From: Pristionchus mayeri | Taxonomy: Eukaryota; Nematoda; Chromadorea; Rhabditida; Neodiplogasteridae | Reading direction: 5' to 3' | Length of the DNA: 64,000 nucleotides | Assembly (NCBI GenBank): GCA_036245805.1 | Contig: BTRK01000001.1 | Location: 23,505,087 to 23,569,086 of the forward strand | Shown: piece after piece, positions 35,101-47,800 of the stretch | Layout: each line of letters starts with the position of its first letter | How positions within the stretch are numbered: position 1 is the stretch's first letter | The notes under the pieces: model-generated | The model's input: the letters and a program-made list of their open reading frames with translations, nothing else | Databases searched by the model: none | Told to the model about the DNA's origin: nothing | Program-made: the position numbers and the translations under genes

Positions 35101-38100
35101 AATTTCGAAGACAATCGGTTGAATTTATGCAGTAAAATACTTTTTCAACATAGGCGAACTATAATTTAATTGTGAAATTGCACATCCCCTTAATCTACAA
35201 AAATATGATTTTTTCACACCTGAAAATCTACAGTTTTTAAAAAACGTCTCATATTTCGCATTAATACATAAAATATTAGTCATTTGTTTCGAAAAGTGCC
35301 ATAAAGATATAATTTAACAGAATTGCACACAACGGAGCTTACAATTTAATTTCGTTATTTTCCGATGCTCTAAATTTTGCATTTTTAAGAACAAATATGA
35401 TAACCTTCCTTATAGGTGATGACCCAACTTTGAATATTTTCTGACTTATGTTCCTCTGTGATACTAGAATTACCTAGAAAATTGGGAATTCGTATCGAAA
35501 TGGAAAAGATATATCAGTCTAAAAATCGAATTTTCTCGAATTGAGAATATGGTCGTTGTTCCTGTGTTATATTTTTATAGTTAGGCAGTGCATAGAGTTG
35601 ATCGGATTTCGCTGTTACTCGGCTTAAAATTTCATGTATTTGCGAAATTGCAACCATCTTTCTTTTTCTTTGATTTAGTAGACCCCTCTGATTCACGAAT
35701 TTTTCCACGAAATGTTGGTTCCAGGGGTAACTTTTCACGAGGAATCGAATAATCTTAAGTAAAATGACACATATTGAAACACTTTTTCAAAAAGCCACAA
35801 CTTTTTTCGTAGATGAGCTAGCTTTTCACTTCCAACAGTAAAAATGCTTATCTCTTCGAGTTCTTTCAGAATTACTATCTATATATGGGGTTTGGATCAA
35901 CCGTTCACGATTTACAAAACCCGACCTCAGCGTTGAGGCGCGCCACATAAAATCAGGTGTCAGAGATACAGCTTCCTAAGGTCGATTTTCGAACTCTACG
36001 TGAAAAGTTACCCCTAGGGGCAACTTAAAATCAACACTTTATTTTTTGCTGTACGGCCTCTGGTCAGTTCTCTCAGATAGTCACTCATAAATACAATAAT
36101 CCGCGGTGTGACGAGAGAGCAGTATCTGAAAACACGGAAAGTTTATTACACGCTCGGTACCGTGCAACCCACGATGCCTATGCTAGTTTAAATTTAAGAG
36201 TCCGGATCGGTAAGACTGAACCTCCCCCCGGACCTGTTTCCTTAGCAATGATATTCAGGCGCCCATGAGTTGTGCATGTATACCCCTTGGCCCCATGTAC
36301 CACAAATGGTCACTGTATTTCTGATTCCTCCTCTGCACAGGGAATAAGTTGGTCAGAAGTGTTGAAAATCGAAATTTCATAAATTCTCAACCCGAAAAGG
36401 TGGAGTCAAAATCTCTTCGGTATTGTACTAGAGATCGCCAATAACCAAAAATTCACCATCCAAATCGAATCTCACTCGATTGCTATGGTGGTTTCACGTT
36501 CGAAATTTCCCCTTTGCAAACATAAAGTTGATATATTAAGAGACCCCCAGGTCCTGCCATGCTTAAAATGTAGCCCATTGAATTCTACATCTAATATTGC
36601 TTAACCGATTTCAGTTTCGTTTGTCCGTCATGATCTCCCTAATGTGCGAATGTTTATGAGTCACATTTGGCTGGTCACGATTTTTCGAATTGGCCGTATA
36701 TAAAAACCGTTTTGTGTTTCTGTGGGTTTGTTTCTGTGAGATATCAACATATCTCGGTACATAGTACTCAGTGTTCTGGGCGTTCATTTTGGAGGACTTT
36801 GTTTAGCTGGATTTCAGAGGCATAAAATATAGCACTTCGGGGAGTATGAAACACGACTTTACAGAATGGGTCACACACAATTTCGTTTCGGTTCCATTTC
36901 ACGCCATTACTATTTAAATGTATAAACAAACCCACAGAAACACAAAACGATTGGTATATACGGCCAATTCGAAAAATCGTGACCAGCCAAATGTGACTCA
37001 TAAACATTCGGACATTAGGGAGATCATGACGGACAAACGAAACTGAAATCGGTTAAGCAATATTAGATGTAGAATTCAATGGGCTACATTTTAAGCATGG
37101 CAGGACCTGGGGGTCTCTTAATATATCAACTTTATGTTTGCAAAGGGGAAATTTCGAACGTGAAACCACCATAGCAATCGAGTGAGATTCGATTTGGATG
37201 GTGAATTTTTGGTTATTGGCGATCTCTAGTACAATACCGAAGAGATTTTAACTCTACCTTTTCGGGTTGAGAATTTATGAAATTTCGATTTTCAACACTT
37301 CTGACCAACTTATTCCCTGTGCAGAGGAGGAATCAGAAATACAGTGGCCATTTGTGGTACATGGGGCCAAGGGGTATACATGCACAACTCATGGGCGCCT
37401 GAATCTCATTGCTAAGGAAACAGGTCCGGGGGTGGCCATTATGGTCGATTCTTGGTCTCTTAAGAATTTTCGAAAAAAGATTTTCGGAGTTTGAACCCAT
37501 AGAGCAAAAAATGGAACGGTCTGAGAGCTAAAACAAGTAGCTTATTTTGTGTAAAAACGCACGAGGAATTCGAATCTGCAAAGATCCCATTTCAGTCTGG
37601 GTTAATTTTTTACAGGACATCCACTTTTTAGCACCTTTTTGAACCTAAAAGACGAATTCTTGGATGTTTCGGTATGATCCTTTTTTCCAATCATTTCGGT
37701 CCAACATAATAATTATTTCTCTCTTGAAGACGAACAAAATTTTTTTTTTTGCACGACCTTTTTCGTCAACATTGAAGGATCATATGATTTTTTTGAAATT
37801 TCGAAACTTCGAGAGCCGGCTTTTAGGTTGTTTATAATTTACGGCCTTGTAACTTTAATTCTTTGACCTTGGGGGTATCCACCCCTTCAATGCGTTTTGG
37901 ATTTAAGCTGTTTGATGTTTTTGTCAAACAGCATGTGCGATTTCTCAGAAGACCTGTGTTATTGTTCGTGATTTCTCCAGGTCGTCCCTTTCGGAGATCA
38001 GAATGGGAATACTAATCTCAATAAACCTGAATCAAGAAGAACCTTCGGGAGTCGGAGAGAAGTTCCTGATGTTTTGGATGAAGCGATGAAGAGAGATAGT

Positions 38101-38298
38101 ATCGACAGAGCCAGAAGAGTCAGGGCTATGGAGCAGTTCCAGAAGGAAGTACTCAATGCAGGCGCAGATTGGCAAGATTATCGTTCGGGATCTGGTATGT
38201 ATGTACATATTACGAGTATATGATACCACTTTGAAGAAGTTGATACTGATCTCGATGACGAGCTCTTCGATGACTTCAACCATCTCAAGATGAAGTGA
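32140..38298 (+). CDS. Uncharacterised basic protein with acidic C-terminus
   Basis: Not recognised. Exons: 32140-32294, 32409-32518, 32560-32621, 32670-32741, 37981-38194, 38237-38298; 224 residues, with all phases consistent. The N-terminus MGDKTPESLSMDQYFDRLRS follows a TTTTCAG acceptor. Residues 30-90 are basic and low-complexity with charged coiled-coil-like stretches (EENEEDRRRKLERQ). NKRRRS near residue 105 could be a nuclear localisation signal, followed by CSDC. A central helix-prone segment (LDEAMKRDSIDRARRVRAM) precedes the acidic end DTDLDDELFDDFNH. There is no membrane segment or catalytic motif. It is probably a nuclear protein, by composition only. A 5.2 kb palindrome-filled intron separates exons 4 and 5. 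AATAAA is at 38381-38386. Confidence 0.75.
34289..36090. mobile_element. 1.8 kb foldback element, GACTATCTGAGAGAA family
   Basis: Ends GTGACTATCTGAGAGAACTG and complement, with a palindrome extending almost to the centre near 35,190. The terminal ~270 bp are related to the ends of the 13,249-18,232 insertion, including the shared block GGGTAACTTTTCACGTAGA. Confidence 0.87.
36223..37433. mobile_element. 1.2 kb near-perfect palindrome in intron
   Basis: Arms of about 510 bp (36,223-36,735 and 36,928-37,433) flank a loop of about 190 bp. Outer ends carry GGACCTGTTTCCTTAGCAAT and complement. Sequence identity between arms looks very high, implying recent formation or gene-conversion between arms. 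Confidence 0.87.
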
Positions 38299-38867
38299 CC
38301 TTACTAACAATGTACATTATACCTTGCTAATGAATACAGACTCGTTTTTTTGTTGATGTTTTAAGCTGTTATTTCCTCTGAATAAATTGTTAAGTTTAAG
38401 TTGTATGTTTCCTTCGTACTCTCGGTTTGTTTCCGACCTTGGAATATCTGAAAGAAAATATAATCAGTGTACGATAGTGTTCTGTTTGTTTTGTGAAATA
38501 GCGCAACCCAGACACACGCACAACTCAACATGCGAAGTGTTGGAAGGGTTTTGAAATATTACTTTATATATTTCATGGGATATTGAGGAACCTCTTTGTT
38601 AGGTCCGTATTTTACCCAACCTGTAGATCTGGCTCTTTTGTTTTTGTTAGGAATGTTGGTCGCTATTTTAACCTTTTTTTGTGTCTCCATTTTTTATTTG
38701 AACCTTTCTTGGAAAAACTGATATCACATTTTTAATGCCGATAATCATATTCTGGGCTCTATCTAATAATGCTTTCGAATTGTCATATAATCTGCTCCCT
38801 CACTGGAACCGCTGTATTTACTATGACGTGGCATATTGCCAATCTGAGTATTTCCTTTCAGTTCAGA
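38299..38867. other. Intergenic, upstream of sec-22
   Basis: Holds AATAAA at 38381-38386 for the upstream gene. Near its end is a TTTCCTTTCAG acceptor seven bases before the sec-22 start codon, a plausible trans-splice site. Nothing else recognised. Confidence 0.6.
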
Positions 38868-41800
38868 ATGGAGCTGACTCTGATTGCGAGAGTCTCCGAT
38901 GGACTCATATTGGCTACTAGCATTGAGGGAGCGGGAGATGGGGTAAGTCTTTGACTTTTTTGATTACTATCCTCATTTGTGACTCAAGTGAGCACCCAAT
39001 TGTGATGGTTGTATTCACAGAATGGGGAGATGGCCGATGGAGATAGGACGATTCTTTCAGGGCGACGTCAATATGGTCAAGTACTCGACACAGGCGAAGA
39101 CTATCTTCAAGAGACTCGCAGGAGCTCCCCCGATGCAATCCATCGAGAGTGGACCGTACTTCTTCCAGTGAGAACCATTTATCCCCCCTACCATCATCCA
39201 TATTTCGTGATCTGTTGATTATTCCAAATCTCTAAATGGGTATATTCAATTCGGTTATGGCAGTAGTATAATGGTGATATTGTAGCTACGTGACGAAGGG
39301 TGCAATCTGCGCCCTCTGTCTCTGTGAGAAGGCCTTCCCTCGCAAACTGGCCTTCGCCTTCCTGGAGGATATCGCCCAGGTCGGTAAAGTCTGTCTCCTG
39401 ACCGGTAGATGAAATTTCTTTCTTTGATAGAGTTGGAATTACCTTGCAAGAAAGAAATTGATAAGAGCGTGTCCATGTCTCAATGATAAAGATTGTAGGA
39501 ATTCTCGAATCAATACTCGACCAGAATTGACTCCGTCGTGCGACCCTATCACTTCCTCGAATTCGGTAAGAGATGTGCAACTGCCTTGGGTATTAAAGTG
39601 GAATCGTGTATTGTCTGGCAGGAATGATGATGTCTTTTCAGACCAGTACATACAGCAGGCGAAGAGGAAATACGCAGACAGGAGCAGGTGAGCAGTAGAG
39701 TGATGAAGGAGACTTATTCTATTGAGAAGAAAAGAGAATGAATCATACATTTTCATACCCTCGGACTCCGAGGGTACCCACTTTAACATAATTTAGTCTG
39801 CCCGATCTATGAGTAGGCTCAAAAGATGCGCTGTGGGGCGCCGATAACAAATCACCTTATTGGTAGCCACTTATATTGCCATCCTAGTGAACGGGAGCCA
39901 CTTATATGCAAATACAGTAATTTTTGGCATTTTTCCAACTATGGCCTAGAGACTCGGGAGTAGGCTCAAAAGATGCGCCGTGATGTGCAGATAACAAATC
40001 ACCTCATTGGGAGCCACTTATATTGCCAGCCCAGGGAATGGGAGCCACTTATATTGTTTCCCCGAGGTTGATGAAAATGTATGGAATGAATATATCGATT
40101 TTTAGATATGCTCTTGGAGCGGTGCAGAATGAGCTGCAGGATGTGACCAGGATTATGGTATGTGATGAGAATAGATGGTAGAGGAGAGAGGAGGAGACGG
40201 GATGACAAAGAGAGTAATTGAAGGTGAGCAACATCGAAGACGTCATCCACAGAGGAGAAGCACTCAACAGTAAGTCTCTCAGTGTCTACACTTAATTGAA
40301 AATACCTGCTGCTATTACCGGAAGCAACCACTACAATGGATGATCTGATGGTGATAAGGACTACTGGAATTATTCTATTGAGAAGTAGCGATAAGTAGAT
40401 GAAGTCTATTTATTAGGTTGTTGCGAAAATCTTGCTCGGCGTTTGATCTTTCCGATTTTTCTCCCTTCTGAACTCCAGTGTCTGATGTCTCAGAATTGTT
40501 GAAGAGGGTGAACCATTGTTTCACGAGCACGATTGATTTCAATCGTGATCAGAATGCATGCCATGAAATTTGAGATTTCATAAATTAGTAAAAATTTTGC
40601 GAAATTTTGTAACGAAATTTGGTGTGAATTATGATCTGTCAGATACAAGAGATCGAAGTCCAAATGATATCCATATATATTTTGGAAGATCATAGTGTGC
40701 TCGTTACTACCAGCACAAAAGATCGATCATTCAAGCTGCGCAAGAAATGAAAACTTGATAGAAATATCAGATTCAGCATTCCAAGAACCCTTTCAATGAT
40801 TTGAATAGCCATATATAGTCAACGCAATTATGAATAATTCCGGTACTTCATTTTTAAGAAGAACAGAATAAGATAATTATAATTTCGATCGATATTGGTC
40901 CCTGCGTCTCCTTACCCAAAAACGTGAAGACAAAATCGTATATATATATAGCGAAAAGGCGTTCACTATAAATTCCCAAAAAAGAACACGTCTAAAGAAG
41001 GGATTTTAGCACTTACTTATAGTAATTGATCATAAGTGATGTATTAACATAGCTATGCACGCTTGTACTTCAGGTGTGGTCATATCTCTATTCTCCATAA
41101 AATTATGATAGAAGGAAAAGTCATCTTGATTAACCCAAATCGCAAGATTTGAACTATAAGTAAGCATTTCTAAATGAAATGAGAGGTCTGATCTAAGGTG
41201 CGCTAGAATGAACATTGATACCCTCATATTATACGAAAAACCAGGTAAGTCTGAAATGAATTCGAATGCCAACGCAGGCAGAAGTATTAAAATGATAAAA
41301 TCGAGCAAGACTTTCGCAACAACCTAATATATGGATCATAGATCGAAAAGTATGTAGATATCGACATGTCAAAAAAACGTACCCTCCATTAGCAAACACA
41401 TCGAACTTTCTTCATCACATTATCGGCCCCATTGAATGAATAAATAAAAACGTGATCCCGTTCTGGGAAAACGTGCCGCAGCTGAAAAAAACCTACCGCA
41501 GTCTCAAAATCCGATTTTCACCTTATGATTCGTGGGCATGTTTATTTTAGCCATCGATGAGCACAAGGTAAACTGTGATACACCGTTTGATAGAGGACGT
41601 CGAGAATAATAAGAATCATAAAAAAGCGGCACGTTTTTCTCAAAAATAAAATTCTTAAAAATTTTAAACTATTTGCGCAGCATGACTTTTCGATCTCTGA
41701 TATGGATGATATTTTCATGAATGGATGACCAGACCCTTCATGCTCTAATTATCAGTCCTGGAATCTCGAGCCTCGGATCTGAACGAGATGAGCAGAAAGT

Positions 41801-44800
41801 ATAAGGAAGATGCGAAGGCACTCAACAGGAAGTCTACTATTTTCAAGGTGAGCCCTTTAGAAGACATGTCGCATGATCGTCAGTAAATATGACGCCGTTA
41901 CACCGGTCGCCTAAAAATCGAAAAAAGCGATTCTTTAAGAACCGATCAATCGTCAAAATGTCAATTCTCTGAAACACTGTCCCTGGTGGTTTTCGAGGAT
42001 TCTGATAACATTGGACACCATAATTTTGACCGTTCGCGCCAGACGACGTTGCGTCTAAATCACATTTTCATGAATTTTTCATCTCCAGTGGTAGCTAAAA
42101 ATAAGAAAGTGAGGATTCCTTCCTATTTTTCGATGGCGAACACGCTCATGCTTTTTATTTTACGGGTTGTTAAAATATAAATGTTATCGATTTATTAAAA
42201 TCTATAAGAATAAACAGTGAAAAACTGTTTAACTACATCTATTCGAATCGAAATTGAAAATGTACTACAAATTATGTCTCAAAAATCGAGTAATTGGATT
42301 GCCCTTCCTCTCCGCCTTTGTTGCAGCCTGCTGCAAAGCCCCAAAAATCTCAAATTCAGAAATTAGCTTCTAGAGTACCTTGAGAGCCGTTCAAAACTTC
42401 ATTATAAGGCGAATCGCGAGAGAATCGACCATTTGGAGGGGGTCAGCGGCGGTAGGATTCAAGTTTGCTCGATTCCCCTATAATTTTGGTTATAAGTACT
42501 TCAAATGATGCTCTTTCAAACTGCGTCGTCAGAATTTTGATAACTGTCGTCGTCGTCGGGATTCAGAAGGCCAAACTTGGCACTATCACTTTTCGACAGT
42601 CAAATCGCGCTCACTTAAATGATCATATCTCCATTTAAAATAAAGATAGAAGGTCGTTCTTTGTTTCAAATGAAAGCTACCATCATGATCTACAATCTTA
42701 TCTAGACGATATCATTCCTGGTCTTCATCATGGTGCAGGGCTGTCGGGCGGACCAAAAGTGGCGTAAGTTTGGAAATCAGAAAAAAGATCATGGGTTATC
42801 ATGCTTAAGTTGTAGTACATATATGTGCCTACTTTCTCGCCAAAAATTAACCAAATCGGAACATAAACAAAAAAAAACGGGCTGACTTTTGTACGGCGAC
42901 CCCAAAATGTGTTCAGGACAAGAGTACTTCCGCAACTTCAATTGCCCTCATTTGGGCTCAAAATCGTTCAAAAACAACATTATAAGTGTCTTCCCCCCAT
43001 ATTATAACACTTCCATTGGTCATAAATGGTCACCTGACCGACAATTTGAAAACCTGACCGACAATTTGAAAACCTGACCGACAATTTGAAAACCCAATTT
43101 CAGAATGCTCTATGGACCCAAACGCATCAAATGGGTTCTATGTAATGTAAATACATTCTTCGAAACGGCTCGAAGAAAAAGGGCTCCTGAAAAGAGGCTA
43201 TTTCGCCTGAAGAATCCTAGGAAAGACGCAAAACTGTGCCGCTGGTCAAAATAGACGTAGAGACTCGGCTCATGGATAAAAATGTAGCACACGATGAGCT
43301 AAACATTTCATCTGAAGAAAGTGAGTCTTTATCTTTTCGTTGAAGCGTGCTACAGAGCCTGGAAGTTCGTCAGAAATAGGCAAGAATCCCCCGAGAGCGC
43401 GTGCTCTAACCGTCTGGCGCTCTCGCCCTCTGACCTCCCTCCCCCTCCCCCCTATTTAGCGCTCCCCCGCGGACGTCTGTCGTCGGTTTTGGCTAACTTC
43501 CAGCCTCTGTAGCACGCTTCAACGAAAAGATAAAGACTCACTTTCTTCAGATGAAATGTTTAGCCCATCGTGTGCTACTTTTCTATCCATGAGCCGAGTT
43601 TCTACCTCTATTTTGACCAGCGACACAGTTTTGCGTCTTTCCTAGGATTCTTCAGGCGAAATATCCTCTTTCCAGGAGCCCTTTTTCTTCGACCCGTTTC
43701 GAAGAATGTATTTACATTATATAGAACCCATTTGATGCGTTTGGGTCCATAGCGCATGCTGAAATTGGTCAAAATACCGATTTTCAAATTGTCTTTCAGT
43801 TGACCATTATGACCAATGGAAGTGTTATAATATGGGGGGAAGACACTTATAATGTTGTCTTGGAAGTTTTTGAACGATTTTGAGCCCAAATGAGGGCAAT
43901 TGAAGTTGCGGAAGTACTCTTGTCCTGAACACATTTTGGGGTCGCCGTACATAAGTGAGCCCGTTTTTTTTTGTTTTTTTTAACTTAAGCATGGTAACCC
44001 ATGATCTTTTTCTGATTTCCAAAGTTACGCCACTTTTGGTCCGCCCGACCGCCCTGCACCATGATGAAGACCAGGAATGATATCGTCTAGATACGATTGT
44101 AGAGCATGATGGTAGCTTTCATTTGAAACAAAGAACGACCTTCTATCTTTATTTTAAATGGAGATATGCTCATTTAAGTGAGCGCGATTTGACTGTCGAA
44201 AAGTGATAGTGCCAAGTTTGGCCTTCTGAATCCCGACGATGACGACAGTTATCAAAATTCTGACGAGGCAGTTTGAAAGAGCATCATTTGAAGTACTAAA
44301 CCAAAATGATAGGGGAATCGAGCAAACTTGAATCCTACCGCCGCGGCGTGGTCGATTCTCTCGCGATTCCTCTCTTATGATGGTCATCATGAATACAAAA
44401 GCGAGCAAAATTTTATCACATTGGTGTTTTTTCGAACATAATTTGCATTAAGCTTGTTTTCTTGTTTTCTTGTTTTCTGCTTTGTTTTCTTGTTAGCTTG
44501 TTTTCTGCTTCCCCCGATCCAGAGTCGATGTATACCACGTTTGTTTCAATTATTATTCAAGGTATTCATACATTTGTTCCTTTCCACAAACCTAGGCCTA
44601 TTACTGCTTCTTACCCACCACATATTCAACGCCTCATCCAGCACAGGAATATTTTATTTTCTAAAATTCATTCCTCCTCTGTTCGTATTCAGTATGAAAA
44701 AAAAAGGAAAAAAGTAGAGACCTTTTGACTCAAATTAAAAAATGGAATCAATTTTGCGAAAAGAAAAAAATAAAACAGTCGAAAGACCTCTACCGTCATA

Positions 44801-47800
44801 TCCGTTCCCTTACCAAACCCAAGTCAATTATTCCCAAGAAGCTGCAATCCTCTGATGGCTCACTAGTATCGACTCTCCCTGATATTTCCAACCTTCTTGC
44901 TTCTAATTTTGCAACACACTTCACGCTTGACGATGGTGTGATCCCCTCCATTCCCTCTCACCCTCGCCTTCCATTCCTTTCTAACGTTTCATTCCTTCCT
45001 CATGAAGTTTTTAAAGCCCTGAAAAAGCTCTCACCTTCGTGCTCTACTGGATTTGATCAGATTCCTCAGATTATTTTTCGTAAATGTGCTTCAGCCCTTT
45101 CTCTTCCTCTTTGTGACATTTTCAATATTAGTATGATGTCTGGTATTGTTCCTTCTCATTGGAAACATTCCCTTATTACGCCCCTTCCTAAGCCTGATAA
45201 GGACCTCAATTTTCCTGACTCTTATCGCCCCATTTCTATAATTTCACCTGCATCTAAGACTATGGAACGGCTAGTTAAAGAGAAACTATCACCATACTTA
45301 TTTCGATTTGATATAATCCCTAAATACCAGCATGGATATCGCCCCGGTGCTTCCGTTGTCACTAATGTTATTGACTCTGAGAATGACTGGACTCGTGCCC
45401 ACTCTCGTAAAGAAGTTACTGATGTTATCTACCTTGATTTTTCCCGTGCGTTTGATACAGTACCATTTACCAAATTGATTTCTAAATGCTCTCATTACGG
45501 TATTCATGGTAATCTCCTTAACTGGATATCTTCCTTTATAACTGACAGACATTTCTCAGTCCGTTTGGGTGATTGTATTTCTGACTCGTTCCCCGTACTG
45601 TCCGGTGTACCTCAGGGCTCCGTACTAGGACCAATTCTATTCACACTATTCATTTCGGATATCACTCACATTCTCTCCCAATTTCCCGATGTACGTATTC
45701 AAGCATATGCCGATGATATCAAACTGTATATTTCATACCCACTTGAATCCTCTCAATCTAAAACTGCCCAACTTCAACGTGCTCTTGATGCTATTTACTC
45801 TTGGACTATTATTAACCAGCTCTCTCTCTCTGAATCTAAGTGTACCCATCTTCACATAGGATCGACCCCTCCTTGTTATACCATAAACAATGTAATTCTC
45901 AAAAGTAATTCCCCACAACGTGATCTTGGTATTCAAGTTGTCCCTTCCCTTCTCAAAAATGCCTCCATTGTTGACCGTGCTAACAGGGCTAAGACTGCTC
46001 TCCATATTATGCTCCGAGCTGTCTCAGTTAACTCCCCTGAAATTCTTATTAAATGTTATCGCACTTATGTCCTTCCTCATCTTGATTTTGCTTGCCCTTT
46101 CTGGAATCCTTATACTAAGAAGGATAGTCAGACAATAGAGAAGGTCCAAGAACAATTTACTCGAATTCTATTCTATCGGTGTTTTCCTTCTCCATCATAT
46201 CATCTTTCTCTTCCTTCCTATCCAAAACGTCTGTCTACTCTTGGTCTTCAAGCGCTTTCAGAGAGGAGAGTCATTTTTGACCTAGTTTTCGCCCGTAGGA
46301 TTATGAATGGCGACACAGTTCTAGATCGCAATAGATTCTTTACTTTTAAACCCCTTAGAGATAGATCGAACACATTTGGAATTCATATTGAGGCAACTAA
46401 ATCCACACCTCGTTTTCATTGTTTTTCCAGAAGAGTAGCTAGGATACTTAGTGAACTACCTTCAGATGTTCATAGTTCTTCAAGTATTGCTGTCTTTAAG
46501 AATAGATTACTCAAATTAGACTTATCTAAATTAGTAGTTTCTCGTTAGCTATTCACTTTCCCCTTCTCTTCCCTCTCCCTACCCACATATTCTCTTTTCA
46601 CCCCCCCCCCCCCCCCACGCACACATCTCTACTCCCTCCCCACTTCTCCCCCGTTAGAGATCTACGGATGCTGGTTCTCGGAGCAGAGTCTACCTGGTCT
46701 ACCCGAGTGCCTCCTCCTCGGTTCCCCCCTCATATACTGACCAGACGAAGACAGATGAGACCGGTTGCCTAGATCTTCGCTTATTTTCTCTCTCGCTTCT
46801 TTTTGTACTTCCTTCTTTCTCCCTATTCTATCACTATGAATCCTCAGTGTGAGGAGTCAAATTATTCTGTACGACACACATAATATAATATTCGTATCTC
46901 GTTGCGCCTTGTGCGTAGATAAAATATATATATATATATTAAACTGTCCTTTTGCGTATCATCATACATTGCTTTTTGTGTATAATCATAGCTTGCGGTA
47001 GGTCACTGGAAAATCGATGTTTTTCACAAAATCAATTTTTTCACAAAAAAAGAAAATTGATGTCAAAAATCTAAAAAAATTATCCAAATGTGAATTTGCC
47101 CATTCGAAAGACCATTTTCTGAGCTTTCAAATTCACTACTTGATGAGCAGTGAATCGACTTTTTTTGAGATCAAGTCAAACTACAGTACTTTTTGGTACA
47201 TTTATGGTCGTAACTTCAATTCTAATGGAGGAATCGGGCTCTACTTAACAGGGTAAAATACGCTGGTGGGCCCCAAAAAATATGTAAATTTGGGGTCGAC
47301 TGGCGTCGATATCACCGAAATAGTCGTTTTTGGTATGCTCTTTTTTATGATTTGTCGCTTCTGTCTTGTATTTTTCTGGCTCTCGGAAAATGAGAAAATG
47401 AGCTTTTTCAACCATAGCTGTCCAGCAGTGGCGGCGTTCTCGAGACCATGAACCCCGGGTCATGGTTTTTTTGGTAGGTGGTGGGGAAACCACAGTCGTT
47501 GAAGATAGACCTAAGGTACCATAACCATCGTCATGTACATCGACACGACTGGTATTTGTCGGCTACCGTAACCCGCACTACCGTAACCTGAGTGCTGTGG
47601 GCACACCACGATGTGGTAAAACATACCTTAGACGGATCAGGAAGGCTCGACCGGCATACCGTAATCTAGTTACAGTAACCCAAGTACAGTACCATAGCTA
47701 GCAATCGTGAACTGACTTAATTTTTTTTTTGAAATTTCCATGAACCCCTATTCATGGTTGAGCCCCCACCAAAAGTGGGGGCTCACCATCGTATAGTGGG

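Larger units (their letters stand above)
32774..37962. mobile_element. Outer inverted-repeat element (5.2 kb) in intron
   Basis: Left arm of about 490 bp (to about 33,260) is mirrored at about 37,487-37,962. The outer ends read AGGTCTTCTGAGAAA and complement. It contains two further, internally complete palindromes (34,289-36,090 and 36,223-37,433). No coding frame recognised. Confidence 0.85.

Noticed and set aside
39002..39060. Earlier start of sec-22 exon 2 after GTATTCACAG (39,020)
   Set aside because: It is open for a while but puts the longin residues GDVNMVKYSTQAK out of frame. The acceptor at 39,060 gives the family sequence.
44454..44717. Hydrophobic small protein upstream of the LINE RT
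   Set aside because: It is read in the wrong frame. The overlapping frame at 44,462 encodes the recognisable LINE linker.
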